Assembly (NCBI GenBank): GCA_017506865.1
Contig: JAFCMP010000510.1
Coordinates: 682,001-746,000, forward strand
Source of the DNA: Tribonema minus
Lineage: Eukaryota; Sar; Xanthophyceae; Tribonematales; Tribonemataceae
Direction: 5' to 3'
DNA: 64,000 bases
Shown: positions 47,601 through 52,850 of the stretch, piece after piece
Numbering within the stretch: the first letter of the stretch is position 1
Layout: each line of letters begins with the position of its first letter
Notes under the pieces: model-generated
What the model was told of the DNA's origin: nothing
Seen by the model: only the letters and a program-made list of their open reading frames with translations
Database searches by the model: none
Program-made: the position numbers and the translations under genes

Positions 47601-49452
47601 ACTGATGCGGAGCACTGCTCGGCATTGTCCTTCATGCCGTTGCGATACAATAACCAGCGCACCAGCAGCTCCAGCTCCCTTAGGGTCAGGGTGAAGCTTG
47701 CGGTCAGGGTTAGGCTAACAAAGTGCGCCACACGAAATATACCTATCAGGATTCGGGCCTGGATCAGGGTTGGCACCAGCAAATGTACTCGTGGTTTGTG
47801 TAAAACAAGCTCATCTTGTATTCGCATTGCGCACCGAATGCAGCACGAAATCCGAGGAATACACCGATGGCAAACGGGCTCCCCTAACCCTAACCCAGCC
47901 CTGACCGTTCACGATACCACCAATCCCTCACTGCCAAACCCTAATTGAGGCTGCCGAGCCGCTTGTACTCATCCTACCCGGTCAAACTGTGTGCCAGCGG
48001 AAGGTGTCTGACCCCCCCCCCCCCCCCCCCCCGTGCCCGCCTGCTGCAACGGCGGCACGAGACCCAGAGGTAGGGTTCATGGGGCTAGCTACACCAGACT
48101 CATAAGCAGAAACAATCAGTGATCGCATCGGGCGTACATACATACTTACCCGCAGCCGCAGTCGCCGAGTCCAAGCTCCCCAGGGGGTCATCCAGCTCAT
48201 GCTGCCCCCCATGCCCCCCGCGCTTTCCCCCCTTCGACCCCCCGAAGGGGGGGGCGGTCGCGGGGGACAGCGTCGCGGCAGCAGCGCTCAGATTTAGGGT
48301 GGCAGCGCTCAGCCCCGTGGCCGTCGCGCCGCGCCCCGCGCGCTTGCTCTCGTGCGATGCTTGTAGGTACTTCAGATGTCGGATGTGCCTGTGGTAGACA
48401 AGTTCAACAATGAAGTAGGAGGGTCAGCATTGCGCTCTTGCAGACAAACAACGCATCCCAGTTTGTCGGTCGCGGCACCGCGCAAGTTGTTGGGTGTGAG
48501 GGTCAGGACGAGGAAGGCAACCGGGCGCAAATGCGCTGTGCATCTACCGCAAGTGCTTGAGGTGCCGGACGAATGTGTACATATCCTTGTGTTTCAAAGT
48601 ACATGTGGCCGTCGCGCCGCGCCCCGTGCGCTTGCTCTTGTGCGATGCCTGCAGGTACTTGTCGTATGTGCCTGCGAGTGCGGCGCGTAATTGGGTTAGG
48701 CTAGGGCTAGGATTAGGGTTAGGGTTTAGGGCTAGGGTTAGTTTTTCTCGTGCGACGCCTGCAGGTACTTGAGGTGCCGGATGTGCCTGCGCGCAGCACG
48801 TCACTAGGGTTAGGGTTAGGGTTAGGGTTAGGGTTAGGGTTAGGGTTAGGGTTAGGGTTAGGGTTAGGTTAGGGTCAGGGTCCTCGACTGTCTGACTCTG
48901 TCTGACTCGCCCGTTGAGCGCATGCACGATGTCGCCCTTGGAGTGGTGGTTGCCTATACTTCAAGCATTTCATTGCACACACATTACAAATACATTGTTC
49001 TGTTCATAAAAATGAACTATCACTTTGTGAACAAGCAATTGCCGACTCCGATGCCTCTTGATTACTCATGAGTCATGGAGTCTGGCTCGCCTGTTGAGCT
49101 TGTGCACAACATCGTCCTTGGCGGCTGCTCACCTGTACTTGAAATATTACTTGTCGACTTTGTTTTTTCTTCCAATGAACTACTCTATTCATTTATTCAT
49201 TTATTTAGAATTATTGTGCTGAGTCTGACTCAGAAACAAGTCTGCATTGCCGACTTGCGATGACTCTCGCTGACTCATCATTTGTCAAGTCTGACTCACC
49301 TGTTGAGCGCGTACACGACGTCGTCCTTGGAGGGGTGGTTGCGCCAGAAGTGACGCGCGTGGTGCAAGTTGAACTTGCGCACCAGCGCGCGCAGCTCTTC
49401 CGCGCGGATGGGCGCCGTGCGCGGGTCCTTGCGTGGCGGAAATAAATCATAC
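2006..49452 (-). CDS. Giant armadillo (ARM) repeat protein, 37 visible exons, 5' end missing
   Basis: Minus-strand gene assembled by hand from splice sites. Exons join at 49452-49300, 48388-48150, 46543-46398, 45701-45573, 44616-44425, 43343-43092, 42254-42099, 41522-41400, 40260-40141, 39042-38806, 37643-37519, 36541-36476, 35550-35408, 33202-33048, 31763-31498, 30297-30090, 27895-27779, 21826-21731, 20611-20457, 20324-20219, 19798-19712, 17909-17802, 16813-16790, 15551-15432, 14631-14531, 13584-13447, 12384-12236, 11686-11571, 10637-10545, 9037-8897, 8284-8132, 7239-7138, 6706-6620, 5223-5098, 4347-4165, 3496-3227 and 2677-2006. All phases match, and the total is 1,951 codons including the stop. 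Visible order: a SAP-like helical segment, low-complexity Gly/Ala/Pro and acidic stretches, then many ARM-like helices (motifs such as CAAALNL, LFNLTC, LANLSA), many exons being 35-42 codons, about one ARM unit. ARM solenoids bind protein partners; no specific function can be assigned. The first exon begins mid-codon, so at least one upstream exon is missing. Two introns use GC donors. Confidence 0.82.
3227..3496 (-). CDS. ARM gene exon 36: Gly/Pro-rich, GC donor
   Basis: Acceptor CACCAG after a C run of about 20, donor CAG|GCAAGC (GC-AG intron), phase 0, 90 codons. Ends [20 protein letters not shown]. Donor-side echoes at 3055-3115 and about 2917-2975 both continue with GC rather than GT. 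Confidence 0.77.
4165..4347 (-). CDS. ARM gene exon 35
   Basis: Acceptor CCACAG, donor AAG|GTATGT, phase 0, 61 codons: [20 protein letters not shown], a Pro-rich stretch, then [16 protein letters not shown]. Acceptor-side echo at 4436-4480; donor-side echoes near 4053-4120, 3934-3985 and 3800-3860, each ending in a GT. Confidence 0.81.
4769..4812 (+). mobile_element. Short retroelement tail
   Basis: Carries GGGCTTTTTCGCGCCCTGAG and an AATAAAAAGTAC end. It is about 44 bases and interrupts the series of exon 34 echoes. Confidence 0.6.
5098..5223 (-). CDS. ARM gene exon 34: ARM unit
   Basis: Acceptor CCGCAG, donor AAG|GTGAGC, phase 0, exactly 42 codons: [20 protein letters not shown], then [16 protein letters not shown]. 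Donor-side echoes near 4974-4995, 4846-4900, 4663-4710 and 4545-4600; a degenerate acceptor-side echo at 5728-5795. Confidence 0.83.
5503..5549 (+). repeat. TTAGGG-like array
   Basis: Degenerate TTAGGG units in ARM intron 33. Similar short arrays occur near 8310-8346, 8590-8612, 13840-13866, 46600-46629, 46977-46994 and 55304-55331, and in CCCTAA orientation near 7371-7410, 13405-13430, 16003-16030 and 61357-61376. Confidence 0.88.
5859..6007 (-). mobile_element. Retroelement 3'-tail copy (about 149 bp)
   Basis: Reverse-complement copy extending slightly into the ORF end (ATGCCATTTGGCGG). Flanked by imperfect repeats AAGTATACTT and AAGCATACTA. More diverged than the 46282 copy. Confidence 0.72.
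6620..6706 (-). CDS. ARM gene exon 33: ARM unit
   Basis: Acceptor CCGCAG, donor AAG|GTAAGC, phase 0, 29 codons: [20 protein letters not shown], then [10 protein letters not shown] see no clear echo of this exon in the introns on either side. Confidence 0.79.
7138..7239 (-). CDS. ARM gene exon 32: ARM unit
   Basis: Acceptor CTGCAG, donor CAG|GTGAGT, phase 0, 34 codons: [20 protein letters not shown], then [12 protein letters not shown]. Donor-side echo at 7025-7085 is 60 bases of near identity; acceptor-side echoes at 7441-7482, 7560-7600 and 7711-7740. Confidence 0.82.
8132..8284 (-). CDS. ARM gene exon 31: ARM unit
   Basis: Acceptor TTTTAG, donor CGG|GTGAGC, phase 0, 51 codons: [20 protein letters not shown], then [16 protein letters not shown]. 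Acceptor-side echoes at 8404-8460, 8527-8570 and 8628-8680; a shortened donor-side echo near 8030-8075. Telomere-type repeats begin immediately after the donor hexamer. Confidence 0.82.
8897..9037 (-). CDS. ARM gene exon 30: ARM unit
   Basis: Acceptor CTGCAG, donor GAG|GTGAGG, phase 0, 47 codons: [20 protein letters not shown], then LAKCEMAE. Its donor-side echo at 8759-8809 has both splice sites and could be used as a cassette exon. Confidence 0.82.
10545..10637 (-). CDS. ARM gene exon 29
   Basis: Acceptor CCGCAG, donor AAG|GTCAGT, phase 0, 31 codons: [20 protein letters not shown], then [10 protein letters not shown]. Donor-side echoes near 10398-10420, 10198-10215, 10026-10045 and 9708-9730; acceptor-side echo at 10725-10767. 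Confidence 0.79.
11571..11686 (-). CDS. ARM gene exon 28: ARM unit
   Basis: Acceptor ATGCAG, donor [29 protein letters not shown], then [19 protein letters not shown] long, nearly identical acceptor-side echo lies at 11897-11965. Confidence 0.8.
12236..12384 (-). CDS. ARM gene exon 27: Ala/Gly/Ser linker
   Basis: Acceptor GCACAG, donor [27 protein letters not shown], an Ala run, then [13 protein letters not shown]. Acceptor-side echoes at about 12561-12597 and 12717-12751 both stop matching after GTGACCGGAG and run within a few bases into TAACCC repeats. Confidence 0.78.
13447..13584 (-). CDS. ARM gene exon 26: ARM unit
   Basis: Acceptor GCACAG, donor TG|GTGCAT. Encodes [20 protein letters not shown], then [19 protein letters not shown]. 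Donor-side echoes at 13327-13375, 13127-13165, 12977-13015 and about 12813-12830; acceptor-side echoes at 13711-13733 and 13873-13900. Confidence 0.82.
14531..14631 (-). CDS. ARM gene exon 25: ARM unit
   Basis: Acceptor ACGCAG, donor [28 protein letters not shown], then [13 protein letters not shown]. Donor-side echo at 14331-14395; acceptor-side echoes at 14742-14770 (running into CCCTAA repeats) and 14853-14880. Confidence 0.82.
14681..14741 (+). repeat. TTAGGG array next to exon 25 echo
   Basis: About eight units with small variants. It joins directly onto an acceptor-side echo of exon 25. Confidence 0.9.
15432..15551 (-). CDS. ARM gene exon 24: ARM unit
   Basis: Acceptor CCTCAG, donor CCG|GTACGA, phase 0, 40 codons: [20 protein letters not shown], then [16 protein letters not shown]. 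Donor-side echo at about 15225-15285; acceptor-side echoes at 15862-15915 and 16136-16165. Confidence 0.83.
16790..16813 (-). CDS. ARM gene exon 23: 24-base microexon
   Basis: Acceptor ACGCAG, donor AAG|GTGAGG, phase 0, encoding VEERDFYK. A partial echo with the same donor context lies near 16622-16640. It joins exons 22 and 24 in frame. Leaving it out also keeps the frame, so it may be optional. Confidence 0.5.
17802..17909 (-). CDS. ARM gene exon 22: ARM unit
   Basis: Acceptor CAACAG, donor GAG|GTTAGT, phase 0, 36 codons: [20 protein letters not shown], then [15 protein letters not shown]. Acceptor-side echoes at 18010-18059, 18155-18207, 18303-18352 and 18450-18490; donor-side echoes at 17575-17623 and 17473-17500. 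Confidence 0.83.
17859..18490 (-). repeat. Tandem echo array of exon 22, about 147-bp period
   Basis: The phrase starting TGTTCGTCTCGCTGCTCTGC recurs at about 17859 (true exon), 18008, 18153, 18300 and 18447, spacings of 145-149. Units contain the start of exon 22, its acceptor, and TTAGGG-type spacer. The three middle units are nearly identical, so the amplification is recent. Confidence 0.88.
18703..18723. repeat. AT dinucleotide microsatellite
   Basis: About ten TA units. Another, of about 15 units, lies at 49884-49913, and an ATC/CAT trinucleotide run at 34200-34227. Confidence 0.9.
19712..19798 (-). CDS. ARM gene exon 21: ARM unit
   Basis: Acceptor GCGCAG, donor ACG|GTGAGC, phase 0, 29 codons: [20 protein letters not shown]. 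Donor-side echoes at 19552-19600, 19405-19440 and 19206-19250; acceptor-side echo at 19930-19970. Confidence 0.82.
20219..20324 (-). CDS. ARM gene exon 20
   Basis: Acceptor TTGCAG, donor [29 protein letters not shown], then [12 protein letters not shown]. The first base completes a Ser codon split with exon 19. Donor-side echo near 20083-20105. Confidence 0.8.
20457..20611 (-). CDS. ARM gene exon 19: ARM unit
   Basis: Acceptor CCACAG, donor [28 protein letters not shown], then [13 protein letters not shown]. Five acceptor-side echoes at 20723-20774, 20879-20942, 21048-21107, 21220-21277 and about 21387-21430 form a tandem series of about 155-175 bp. Each stops matching just past the CTGAGCACTGCCGTG position. 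Confidence 0.82.
20723..21430 (-). repeat. Five-unit acceptor-side echo array of exon 19
   Basis: Each unit has an acceptor (GCAG), then GCCATGGCGAATCTGTC or a close variant, through CTGAGCACTGCCGTG, and then diverges. A 16-base A run interrupts the first spacer (about 20684-20699). Confidence 0.88.
21731..21826 (-). CDS. ARM gene exon 18: ARM unit
   Basis: Acceptor ATGCAG, donor AAG|GTTAGC, phase 0, 32 codons with [19 protein letters not shown]. Donor-side echo at 21452-21520, where GTCAGC replaces GTTAGC. Confidence 0.81.
22366..22468 (-). mobile_element. Retroelement 3'-tail copy (about 103 bp)
   Basis: Reverse-complement copy of the element's last 100 bases, flanked by AAGTATGTACT at 22355-22365 and 22469-22479. 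It starts at nearly the same point as the 46282 copy, which could mean a SINE-like unit or a common truncation point. Confidence 0.82.
23081..23689. mobile_element. 609-bp inverted-repeat element (MITE-like) with TA duplication
   Basis: Terminal inverted repeats: CCGTATTCACCCGTGGATAG plus a C run at the left, and the exact complement ending at 23689. TA flanks both sides (23079-23080 and 23690-23691), as for Tc1/mariner-type insertion. Echo copies without the element, for example near 22187-22232, read continuously across the same point and so act as empty sites. It encodes no transposase. The interior is a series of C/G runs next to GCTATTCA words. Confidence 0.8.
24084..25285 (+). pseudogene. 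Reverse transcriptase region of the non-LTR element, frameshifted
   Basis: RT motifs in order: [12 protein letters not shown], motif A LDLKNAFN (about 24414), motif [12 protein letters not shown] (about 24582), motif C YMDD (24702-24713) and motif D LELNLTKS. An imperfect tandem duplication of about 35 bases at 24898-24968 breaks the frame; the thumb region resumes as [16 protein letters not shown] in another frame and stops at 25285. Upstream, in-frame remnants from 23784 (including [18 protein letters not shown]) need at least one more shift to join. The Asp residues of the active site are intact. Confidence 0.85.
25300..27418 (+). pseudogene. Ala-rich linker, zinc knuckle and RLE-like domain of the element
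   Basis: Open from [20 protein letters not shown] through about 250 residues of Ala-dominated repeat made of GCA/GCG codons (25460-26260), then a globular C-terminal domain. The knuckle [17 protein letters not shown] is at 26711-26761. [10 protein letters not shown] and [10 protein letters not shown] supply the acidic residues expected of a PD-(D/E)XK-like core, followed by [20 protein letters not shown], a motif I associate with this class in algal elements. The reading frame itself is intact, but it is separated from the RT by a stop. Confidence 0.8.
27779..27895 (-). CDS. ARM gene exon 17: ARM unit, source of about nine echoes
   Basis: Acceptor ATGCAG, donor ACG|GTCAGC, phase 0, 39 codons: [20 protein letters not shown], then [12 protein letters not shown]. 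The 5,952-base intron that follows holds donor-side echoes near 27605-27652, 23716-23757, 22921-22970, 22840-22862, 22569-22620, 22262-22340, 22213-22232, 22141-22160 and 21957-22012, plus two transposable elements. Acceptor-side echoes at 28047-28108 and 28210-28241. Confidence 0.83.
28670..28805 (+). repeat. Dispersed repeat, copy 1
   Basis: About 135 bases closely match the reverse complement of 61596-61735, sharing GCGGCGACCACGGT and CTAGAGCTCTACGATC. A fragment occurs at 7293-7330. Probably a transposable element remnant of unknown class; the minus strand reads [11 protein letters not shown]. Confidence 0.72.
30090..30297 (-). CDS. ARM gene exon 16: ARM unit
   Basis: Acceptor GTTAG after a long C run, donor AAG|GTGCGT. 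Contains [26 protein letters not shown] and [13 protein letters not shown]. Donor-side echoes near 29823-29900, 29748-29783, 29552-29625, 29352-29415 and 29100-29135; acceptor-side echo at 30475-30552. Confidence 0.82.
30838..31385. repeat. Three-copy repeat of unknown origin
   Basis: Copies begin near 30838, 30976 and 31204 with AGTATGGTGAGTGATAGGCG-like words, followed by a shared 100-base block. The minus strand of the last copy reads [16 protein letters not shown]. It does not match the neighbouring exons as I read them; it could be echoes of a lost exon. Confidence 0.65.
31498..31763 (-). CDS. ARM gene exon 15: ARM helix plus poly-Ala insert
   Basis: Acceptor CAACAG, donor AG|GTTACC. 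Encodes [20 protein letters not shown], an Ala run from GCG/GCA codons, and [14 protein letters not shown]. Acceptor-side echoes at 31900-31924, 31972-32005, 32057-32088 and 32140-32177. Confidence 0.8.
33048..33202 (-). CDS. ARM gene exon 14: ARM unit with a GC donor
   Basis: Acceptor GTGCAG, donor GAG|GCAAGT (GC-AG intron). Encodes [20 protein letters not shown], then [19 protein letters not shown]. Both donor-side echoes, at 32548-32592 and 32806-32835, also carry GCAAGT, so the non-canonical site predates the duplications. Short acceptor-side echo at 33332-33368. Confidence 0.8.
33488..33637 (-). pseudogene. ycf39: Nuclear fragment of plastid ycf39
   Basis: A minus-strand frame encodes [20 protein letters not shown], then [20 protein letters not shown], then a stop after LPLSF. 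This matches the N-terminal Rossmann region of Ycf39, an NAD-binding protein for photosystem II assembly. It uses A/T-rich codons (GAA, TTA, GCA, AAT) unlike the GC-rich exons around it. The stop falls where family members have a polar residue before Gly. Only about 50 residues are present, inside ARM intron 13. I infer a plastid-to-nucleus DNA insertion. Confidence 0.75.
35408..35550 (-). CDS. ARM gene exon 13: ARM unit
   Basis: Acceptor CCACAG, donor [27 protein letters not shown], then [15 protein letters not shown]. Donor-side echoes at 35121-35178, 35013-35060, 34698-34765, 34594-34640, 34393-34450 and 34221-34300; acceptor-side echoes at 35657-35738 and 35795-35839. Confidence 0.83.
36295..36457 (+). 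mobile_element. Retroelement 3'-tail copy, diverged
   Basis: Matches the ORF end and 3' UTR of the element with scattered changes and ends in AATAAAAGTAC. It lies just inside the intron after the exon 12 donor (read on the minus strand). Confidence 0.7.
36476..36541 (-). CDS. ARM gene exon 12
   Basis: Acceptor TCGCAG, donor AG|GTATGC: completes Arg, then [20 protein letters not shown]. Donor-side echoes at 36207-36248 and 35879-35922. A retroelement tail ends within 20 bases of the donor. Confidence 0.76.
37519..37643 (-). CDS. ARM gene exon 11: ARM unit
   Basis: Acceptor CAACAG, donor [27 protein letters not shown], then [15 protein letters not shown]. Donor-side echoes at 37365-37438, 37180-37255, 37012-37092, 36930-36960 and about 36768-36850. 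A short acceptor-side echo at 37852-37868 is interrupted by a retroelement tail. Confidence 0.8.
37808..37848 (-). mobile_element. Short retroelement tail
   Basis: Reverse-complement of the GGGCT...GCGCCCTGAGCGAGA end with a few changes. It lies beside the acceptor-side echo of exon 11. Confidence 0.58.
38806..39042 (-). CDS. ARM gene exon 10: ARM unit with acidic insert
   Basis: Acceptor CCCAAG, donor AAG|GTGATT, phase 0, 79 codons: [16 protein letters not shown], a Glu/Pro/Ser-rich insert of about 35 residues, then [13 protein letters not shown]. Acceptor-side echoes at 39182-39237, 39350-39383, 39525-39579 and 39713-39736 all preserve the unusual AAG acceptor. Donor-side echo near 38516-38550. 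Confidence 0.8.
40141..40260 (-). CDS. ARM gene exon 9: ARM unit
   Basis: Acceptor TCACAG, donor CAG|GTGCGC, phase 0, 40 codons with [20 protein letters not shown]. Donor-side echo at 40024-40095. Upstream lies a G-rich tandem repeat. Confidence 0.84.
40318..40830. repeat. G-rich tandem repeat, about 182-bp period
   Basis: Two and a half units; GGTGTAGGCCAACCCGGATC recurs at about 40520 and 40702, with a variant at 40338. Each unit has several long G runs (up to about 14), with quadruplex-forming potential. It does not match a flanking exon edge, so it is not an echo. Confidence 0.8.
41400..41522 (-). CDS. ARM gene exon 8: ARM unit
   Basis: Acceptor TCACAG, donor GTG|GTAAGC, phase 0, 41 codons: [20 protein letters not shown], then [12 protein letters not shown]. 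Donor-side echoes at 41235-41290, 41048-41108 and 40889-40945; acceptor-side echoes at 41584-41617 and 41703-41734. Confidence 0.82.
42099..42254 (-). CDS. ARM gene exon 7: ARM unit
   Basis: Acceptor CCCCAG, donor CTG|GTGAGC, phase 0, 52 codons: [20 protein letters not shown], then [14 protein letters not shown]. Typical ARM pattern GGxxxLxxLL...A...L. Acceptor-side echoes at 42456-42545, 42645-42709 and 42862-42898; donor-side echo at 41837-41911. Confidence 0.83.
43092..43343 (-). CDS. ARM gene exon 6: first clear ARM-like helices
   Basis: Acceptor TCGCAG, donor AAG|GTGAGG, phase 0, 84 codons. Contains [19 protein letters not shown], a Gly-rich insert, and [16 protein letters not shown]. 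Three acceptor-side echoes at 43402-43463, 43511-43570 and 43650-43699 form a tandem series of about 110-130 bp period with TTAGGG spacers. Confidence 0.8.
44425..44616 (-). CDS. ARM gene exon 5: Ala/Pro-rich linker
   Basis: Acceptor GCGCAG, donor AAG|GTATGT, phase 0, 64 codons starting [12 protein letters not shown] and ending PVDEAAERK. Acceptor-side echoes at 44692-44726 and 44820-44852; donor-side echoes at 44284-44312 and 44160-44229. The intron sequence after the donor repeats a tandem GTATGTAT-type motif. Confidence 0.77.
45418..45459 (+). repeat. TTAGGG array
   Basis: About seven uninterrupted TTAGGG units in ARM intron 4. Confidence 0.93.
45573..45701 (-). CDS. ARM gene exon 4: acidic, Gly-rich
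   Basis: Acceptor CCGCAG, donor AAG|GTGCGT, phase 0, 43 codons: [20 protein letters not shown], then Gly/Glu-rich sequence. Acceptor-side echoes at 45763-45805 and 45911-45957. Probably a disordered linker. Confidence 0.74.
46282..46387 (+). mobile_element. Retroelement 3'-tail copy (about 106 bp) at a splice donor
   Basis: Nearly identical to the end of the full element (27420-27522). Flanked by AAGTACATA at 46273-46281 and 46388-46396. The right-hand duplication overlaps the T of exon 3's donor GT, and the donor is still intact. Confidence 0.82.
46398..46543 (-). CDS. ARM gene exon 3
   Basis: Acceptor GCGCAG, donor CAG|GTATGT. Encodes [19 protein letters not shown], a Pro run, then [20 protein letters not shown]. 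Acceptor-side echoes at 46630-46674, 46893-46953 and 47295-47350; donor-side echo at 46184-46233. A retroelement tail sits directly at the donor: the T of the donor GT (46396) lies in its target-site duplication. Confidence 0.77.
48150..48388 (-). CDS. ARM gene exon 2: basic helix plus Gly/Ala-rich linker
   Basis: Acceptor CCACAG, donor G|GTAAGT. Begins [20 protein letters not shown], completing an Arg codon split with exon 1, then runs into low-complexity Ala, Thr and Gly. Acceptor-side echoes at 48746-48786, 48605-48670 and 48545-48582. The first of these abuts the longest TTAGGG array of the window. Confidence 0.75.
48804..48869 (+). repeat. Longest interstitial telomere-type array (TTAGGG, about 10-11 units)
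   Basis: Near-perfect TTAGGG units within ARM intron 1. It starts about 17 bases past the acceptor-side echo of exon 2. Confidence 0.95.
49300..49452 (-). CDS. ARM gene exon 1 (first visible): SAP-like segment
   Basis: Acceptor GCGCAG, donor AG|GTGAGT. Encodes residues 1-50, including [20 protein letters not shown] and KDDVVYALN. The spacing of [12 protein letters not shown] and KDDVVYAL resembles a SAP (helix-loop-helix) motif; that is inference. The exon starts with the third base of a codon, so coding exon(s) lie upstream. Acceptor-side echoes: 49639-49707, 49801-49850, 50083-50128, 50305-50375. Donor-side echoes: 49090-49126 and 48909-48954. Confidence 0.72.
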
Positions 49453-49881
49453 CTGCGCACACATTAACGTGTTTATGATGAAGGCAGTGTCACGTATAAG
49501 TATACATGCTCCCACGTATATACGCGCAGCATACATTTCTCAATTTGTATATCATCGGCGCAGTGCGCGGCTTCACTCAGGAATCCATTTACATGCATAT
49601 TGTACTTGTTCGTATAGTATATCAACAACGTATGCATCAGCGCGCGCAGCTCCTCTGCAAGGATCGGCGCCGTGCGCGGGTCCTTGCGTGGCGGAAAGAG
49701 GTCGTACCTGTGCATACATGAGTGCACATGCAACAACATTGAGATACATTATTGCTTTCATTTGTATTTGTGATGCAAGTATGCGTATGATGTATGAACG
49801 AGCGCGCCGTGCGGATGGGCGCCGTGCTGCGCGGCGGAAAGAGGTCGTACCTGCGCATACATGAGCGCGTACATGAAGGCA

Positions 49882-49916
<35 letters not shown>

Positions 49917-50375
49917 CCTCCAAAACTCTGTGCACACTTCCGACGTAATTGCTTTATTTATTTGGATGTCTGCTATATTGACCGATCAAGTCGTGTTTAA
50001 TCACATTTCATTGATCAATATCAACAACAAAGAGAGATAAACAGGAAGTACACATTTGCTGGAAGTGTCGGATGTATGCACAGCTCTCCGCGCGAATGGG
50101 CGCAGAGAGCGGCGGAAATAGGTCATATCTGTGCATACATCCACATTTCATAATACAGGTAGTGATTTTCATGAACAAGTGTGCATAACACGCGCAGTGT
50201 ACATTCCTCGATACATATCCTCGGCGCAGTGCATGAGTTCACTCAGAAATTTATTTACATGAATATCAATATGAATATTGTACTTATTGTTATACTGTAT
50301 GCACCAGCGCGCGCACAGCTCCTCCGCGCGGATGAGCGCCGTGCGCGGGTCCTTGCATGGCGGAAAGAGGTATTA

Positions 50376-52620
50376 CCTGCGCATATACCAACGCGTAAAA
50401 CATTGCCATACGTGTACATTGCTTTCGTTTGCACGATCTGCAAGTATGATGTATGGACGAGCGCGCCGCCGTGCACGGGTCCTTACGGTCACTGTTCGTG
50501 AATATGAAATACGCGTCTCCCGTTGGCAACGCACGCATGCGCAACCCTCGTGTCTGCCTGGCCGCCTGCCGCGCGTATCGTGCACTGCCTGAGGCGTCGC
50601 TCAGCGCATGTTGAAGTTTGAAAACTGCAAGCGGTGACGTGCCTCGATGACTCTGACGCCTGACGCATGCTACTGAAGCAAACCCTCTGCAGCTAGCAGG
50701 TACAGAATGAATCAGCACACCGTTGAAAGCCTTTGAGTTGACATGCCCTGGAGGTCCGCGGAAACATGTAGTACTCCAACAAACAACTGAGCGTCAACGA
50801 TCAATTACTCTGGCAGCTGCAGTGCTGCTGCGCCGCCGTGCGTGTCAAGCACCGCCCCAATGCCATTTGCGCGAAAACCCTCACTCTAGGGTTGTGTGCT
50901 CATGAGGTTCGCCATGCTATATGCGCCAGGGGGTCCGAGCTGGCACATTTCTCCATTTTGTGCACTAGAATGAGTACTTCTGCGCCCTGGCCCGTGACGA
51001 GTTGCGCGGTCAAGCATCCACAAGAGCGCTCTCGTTTCTACGGACGTACGCAGCCCTACCGCCGCTGTCCAAAGTATTATACTTACAATCCAATATGTGA
51101 TGTGACTGGAATCGAGTTTGGGGCTGCGCCGCGCATGGTCTGCCAGCAACATGAGAGCATGTGCTGGGCACACATTGTGCTGATTCCTTGAAACATGTTG
51201 AGATGAGAAGCGTTAGTACTGCTACGTGCCTGAATTTCAAATTCTAGGCATTTGGTGTGCATCTTAGCGGCCAGCACTACTGAATCATGCAACTTGTAAT
51301 GGTATTCTGGGCATCTGAATAACAGTCCAACAACTCCTGGCCGCTTGGCGTGCGGGGCTGTAGGCTTTGTGACGATGCGCCGAGGCAGCGTTAAGGTGTG
51401 GTACTGCCCTTTACTTCTCGTTGCACGTTGATCAGATTGCTGCTCGCAGATTTGTGGTCAGTTGCACACAAAGCGCAGGATGGTAAGGCTTCAGTGGCAA
51501 GTGTTGGCGTCGTGTTGGTGTTGACTGGCCTGCCTGCAGGGTGGTGGAGCGATGGCCTGTCGGTCGCACACATGCGCATAGACGGTGTTTACAGATGATG
51601 GCATTTGTCTTCACCATTCAGCCGTTGCGTCGTGATCTTTTTGTGCAAATCAGAGGTTAGTTGGCGCACCAACAGGGCGAGCCCGACACGGAGAGAAAGT
51701 CGAACTCTCGGGTTTCTGCAAGTGCTTTCAAGTTTGCTGCTGTGGTGGGTGAAGATTATTATTACCCGTAAGAATTGAGCGCCATTGGGCTGATCACAAG
51801 TCTTGTAGATCAGGCTCAGCTCACGATCGTCTCAGCAGTCATGATGGTGTCGGCAGCGTTGTTACACATAAAGTCCTTGCCTGGCTAGAAGAGGCCGGAG
51901 CTTTTCCACTCTCCCCTCCCTAGGCAGCTGCTCATAGCGCTCCTGCGCCAGCACAGCGCATCGAGGCTGCTTTCCTAACACCATTCGCTTGCAATCCGGG
52001 CATGCACGTGCTGCTCGCTCACTCTCGTCGTCAGGAAACAAAGATGATTTTGATTCATTTTTTTCTTCAGTTTTCAGTTACTAGTTGAAGTTGGGCGAGT
52101 CACCGGTCTTTCGTGACGTTGTGTGCTTGGTGGACAGCAAGCTGAACAAGGAAGGAGAGCTGGGACTGCTGCTTGCGCAAGCGTGGGGGAGCTCTTCGAG
52201 ATCAGCGCTGCAACTGCTCGCAGCTCGTGCTATACCAGTATCAATATCCACATCGGGGAAGCACAGCCTCGAAGGTGATGATCGCTGAACTCAATCCAAC
52301 AGCAGCTCTTCGTACTGGCTCCATTCAACAGCGGAGGAAGGAACTGTAAAAACATCAGATCTCTTCGCACGATTACAGTACTGCAGAATCCATAGTCAAA
52401 TACAAATTGGCTTACCATCGCAACGAACATGTAAGCTGCGACGGCGACGCTGCATCTCTTGCATCAAGGTGTGCTTGCACACGTGCTGCGGGCCGATCTG
52501 CTCTTGATTTGCTCCTTTTCTGCTTGGGTTATGAGGGTAGACTTGTATTTCAACGTATTTTTGTTCTGCATATTTCACGCCACGAAAGAAATTGCTGCGG
52601 GACCACATGGGGGTGTTACA
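50376..52620. other. Intergenic / 5' region between the divergent genes
   Basis: Apart from a remnant of an exon 1 echo near 50460-50485, I see no exon with convincing splice sites. It should hold promoters for both genes and any missing 5' exons of the ARM gene. Confidence 0.55.
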
Positions 52621-52850
52621 TACACAGAAGCCATGGACGATGATGCGGAGAACACGTGGGAGGACTGGGAGAAAAGAACACTTAAACTCCACTTCAAGTT
52701 CAAGTTGAAATACACGCTTGCACTACCCCAAACGCAGCGACACGCACTCCCAACTGCTTCATACATGTCATCGATGTTCCGGGTTTGTATCCACACAGCC
52801 ATGGACAATGATGCAGACAACACCTGGGAGGACTGGGACCGGTCCATGTG

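Noticed and set aside
48804..48869. A chromosome end or assembly fusion at the longest TTAGGG array
   Set aside because: Exons of one gene continue in phase on both sides, so the array is interstitial.
49630..50375. Separate small genes on the minus strand (several 60-140 codon ORFs)
   Set aside because: They are acceptor-side echoes of ARM exon 1 with shared [11 protein letters not shown] words and no donors.
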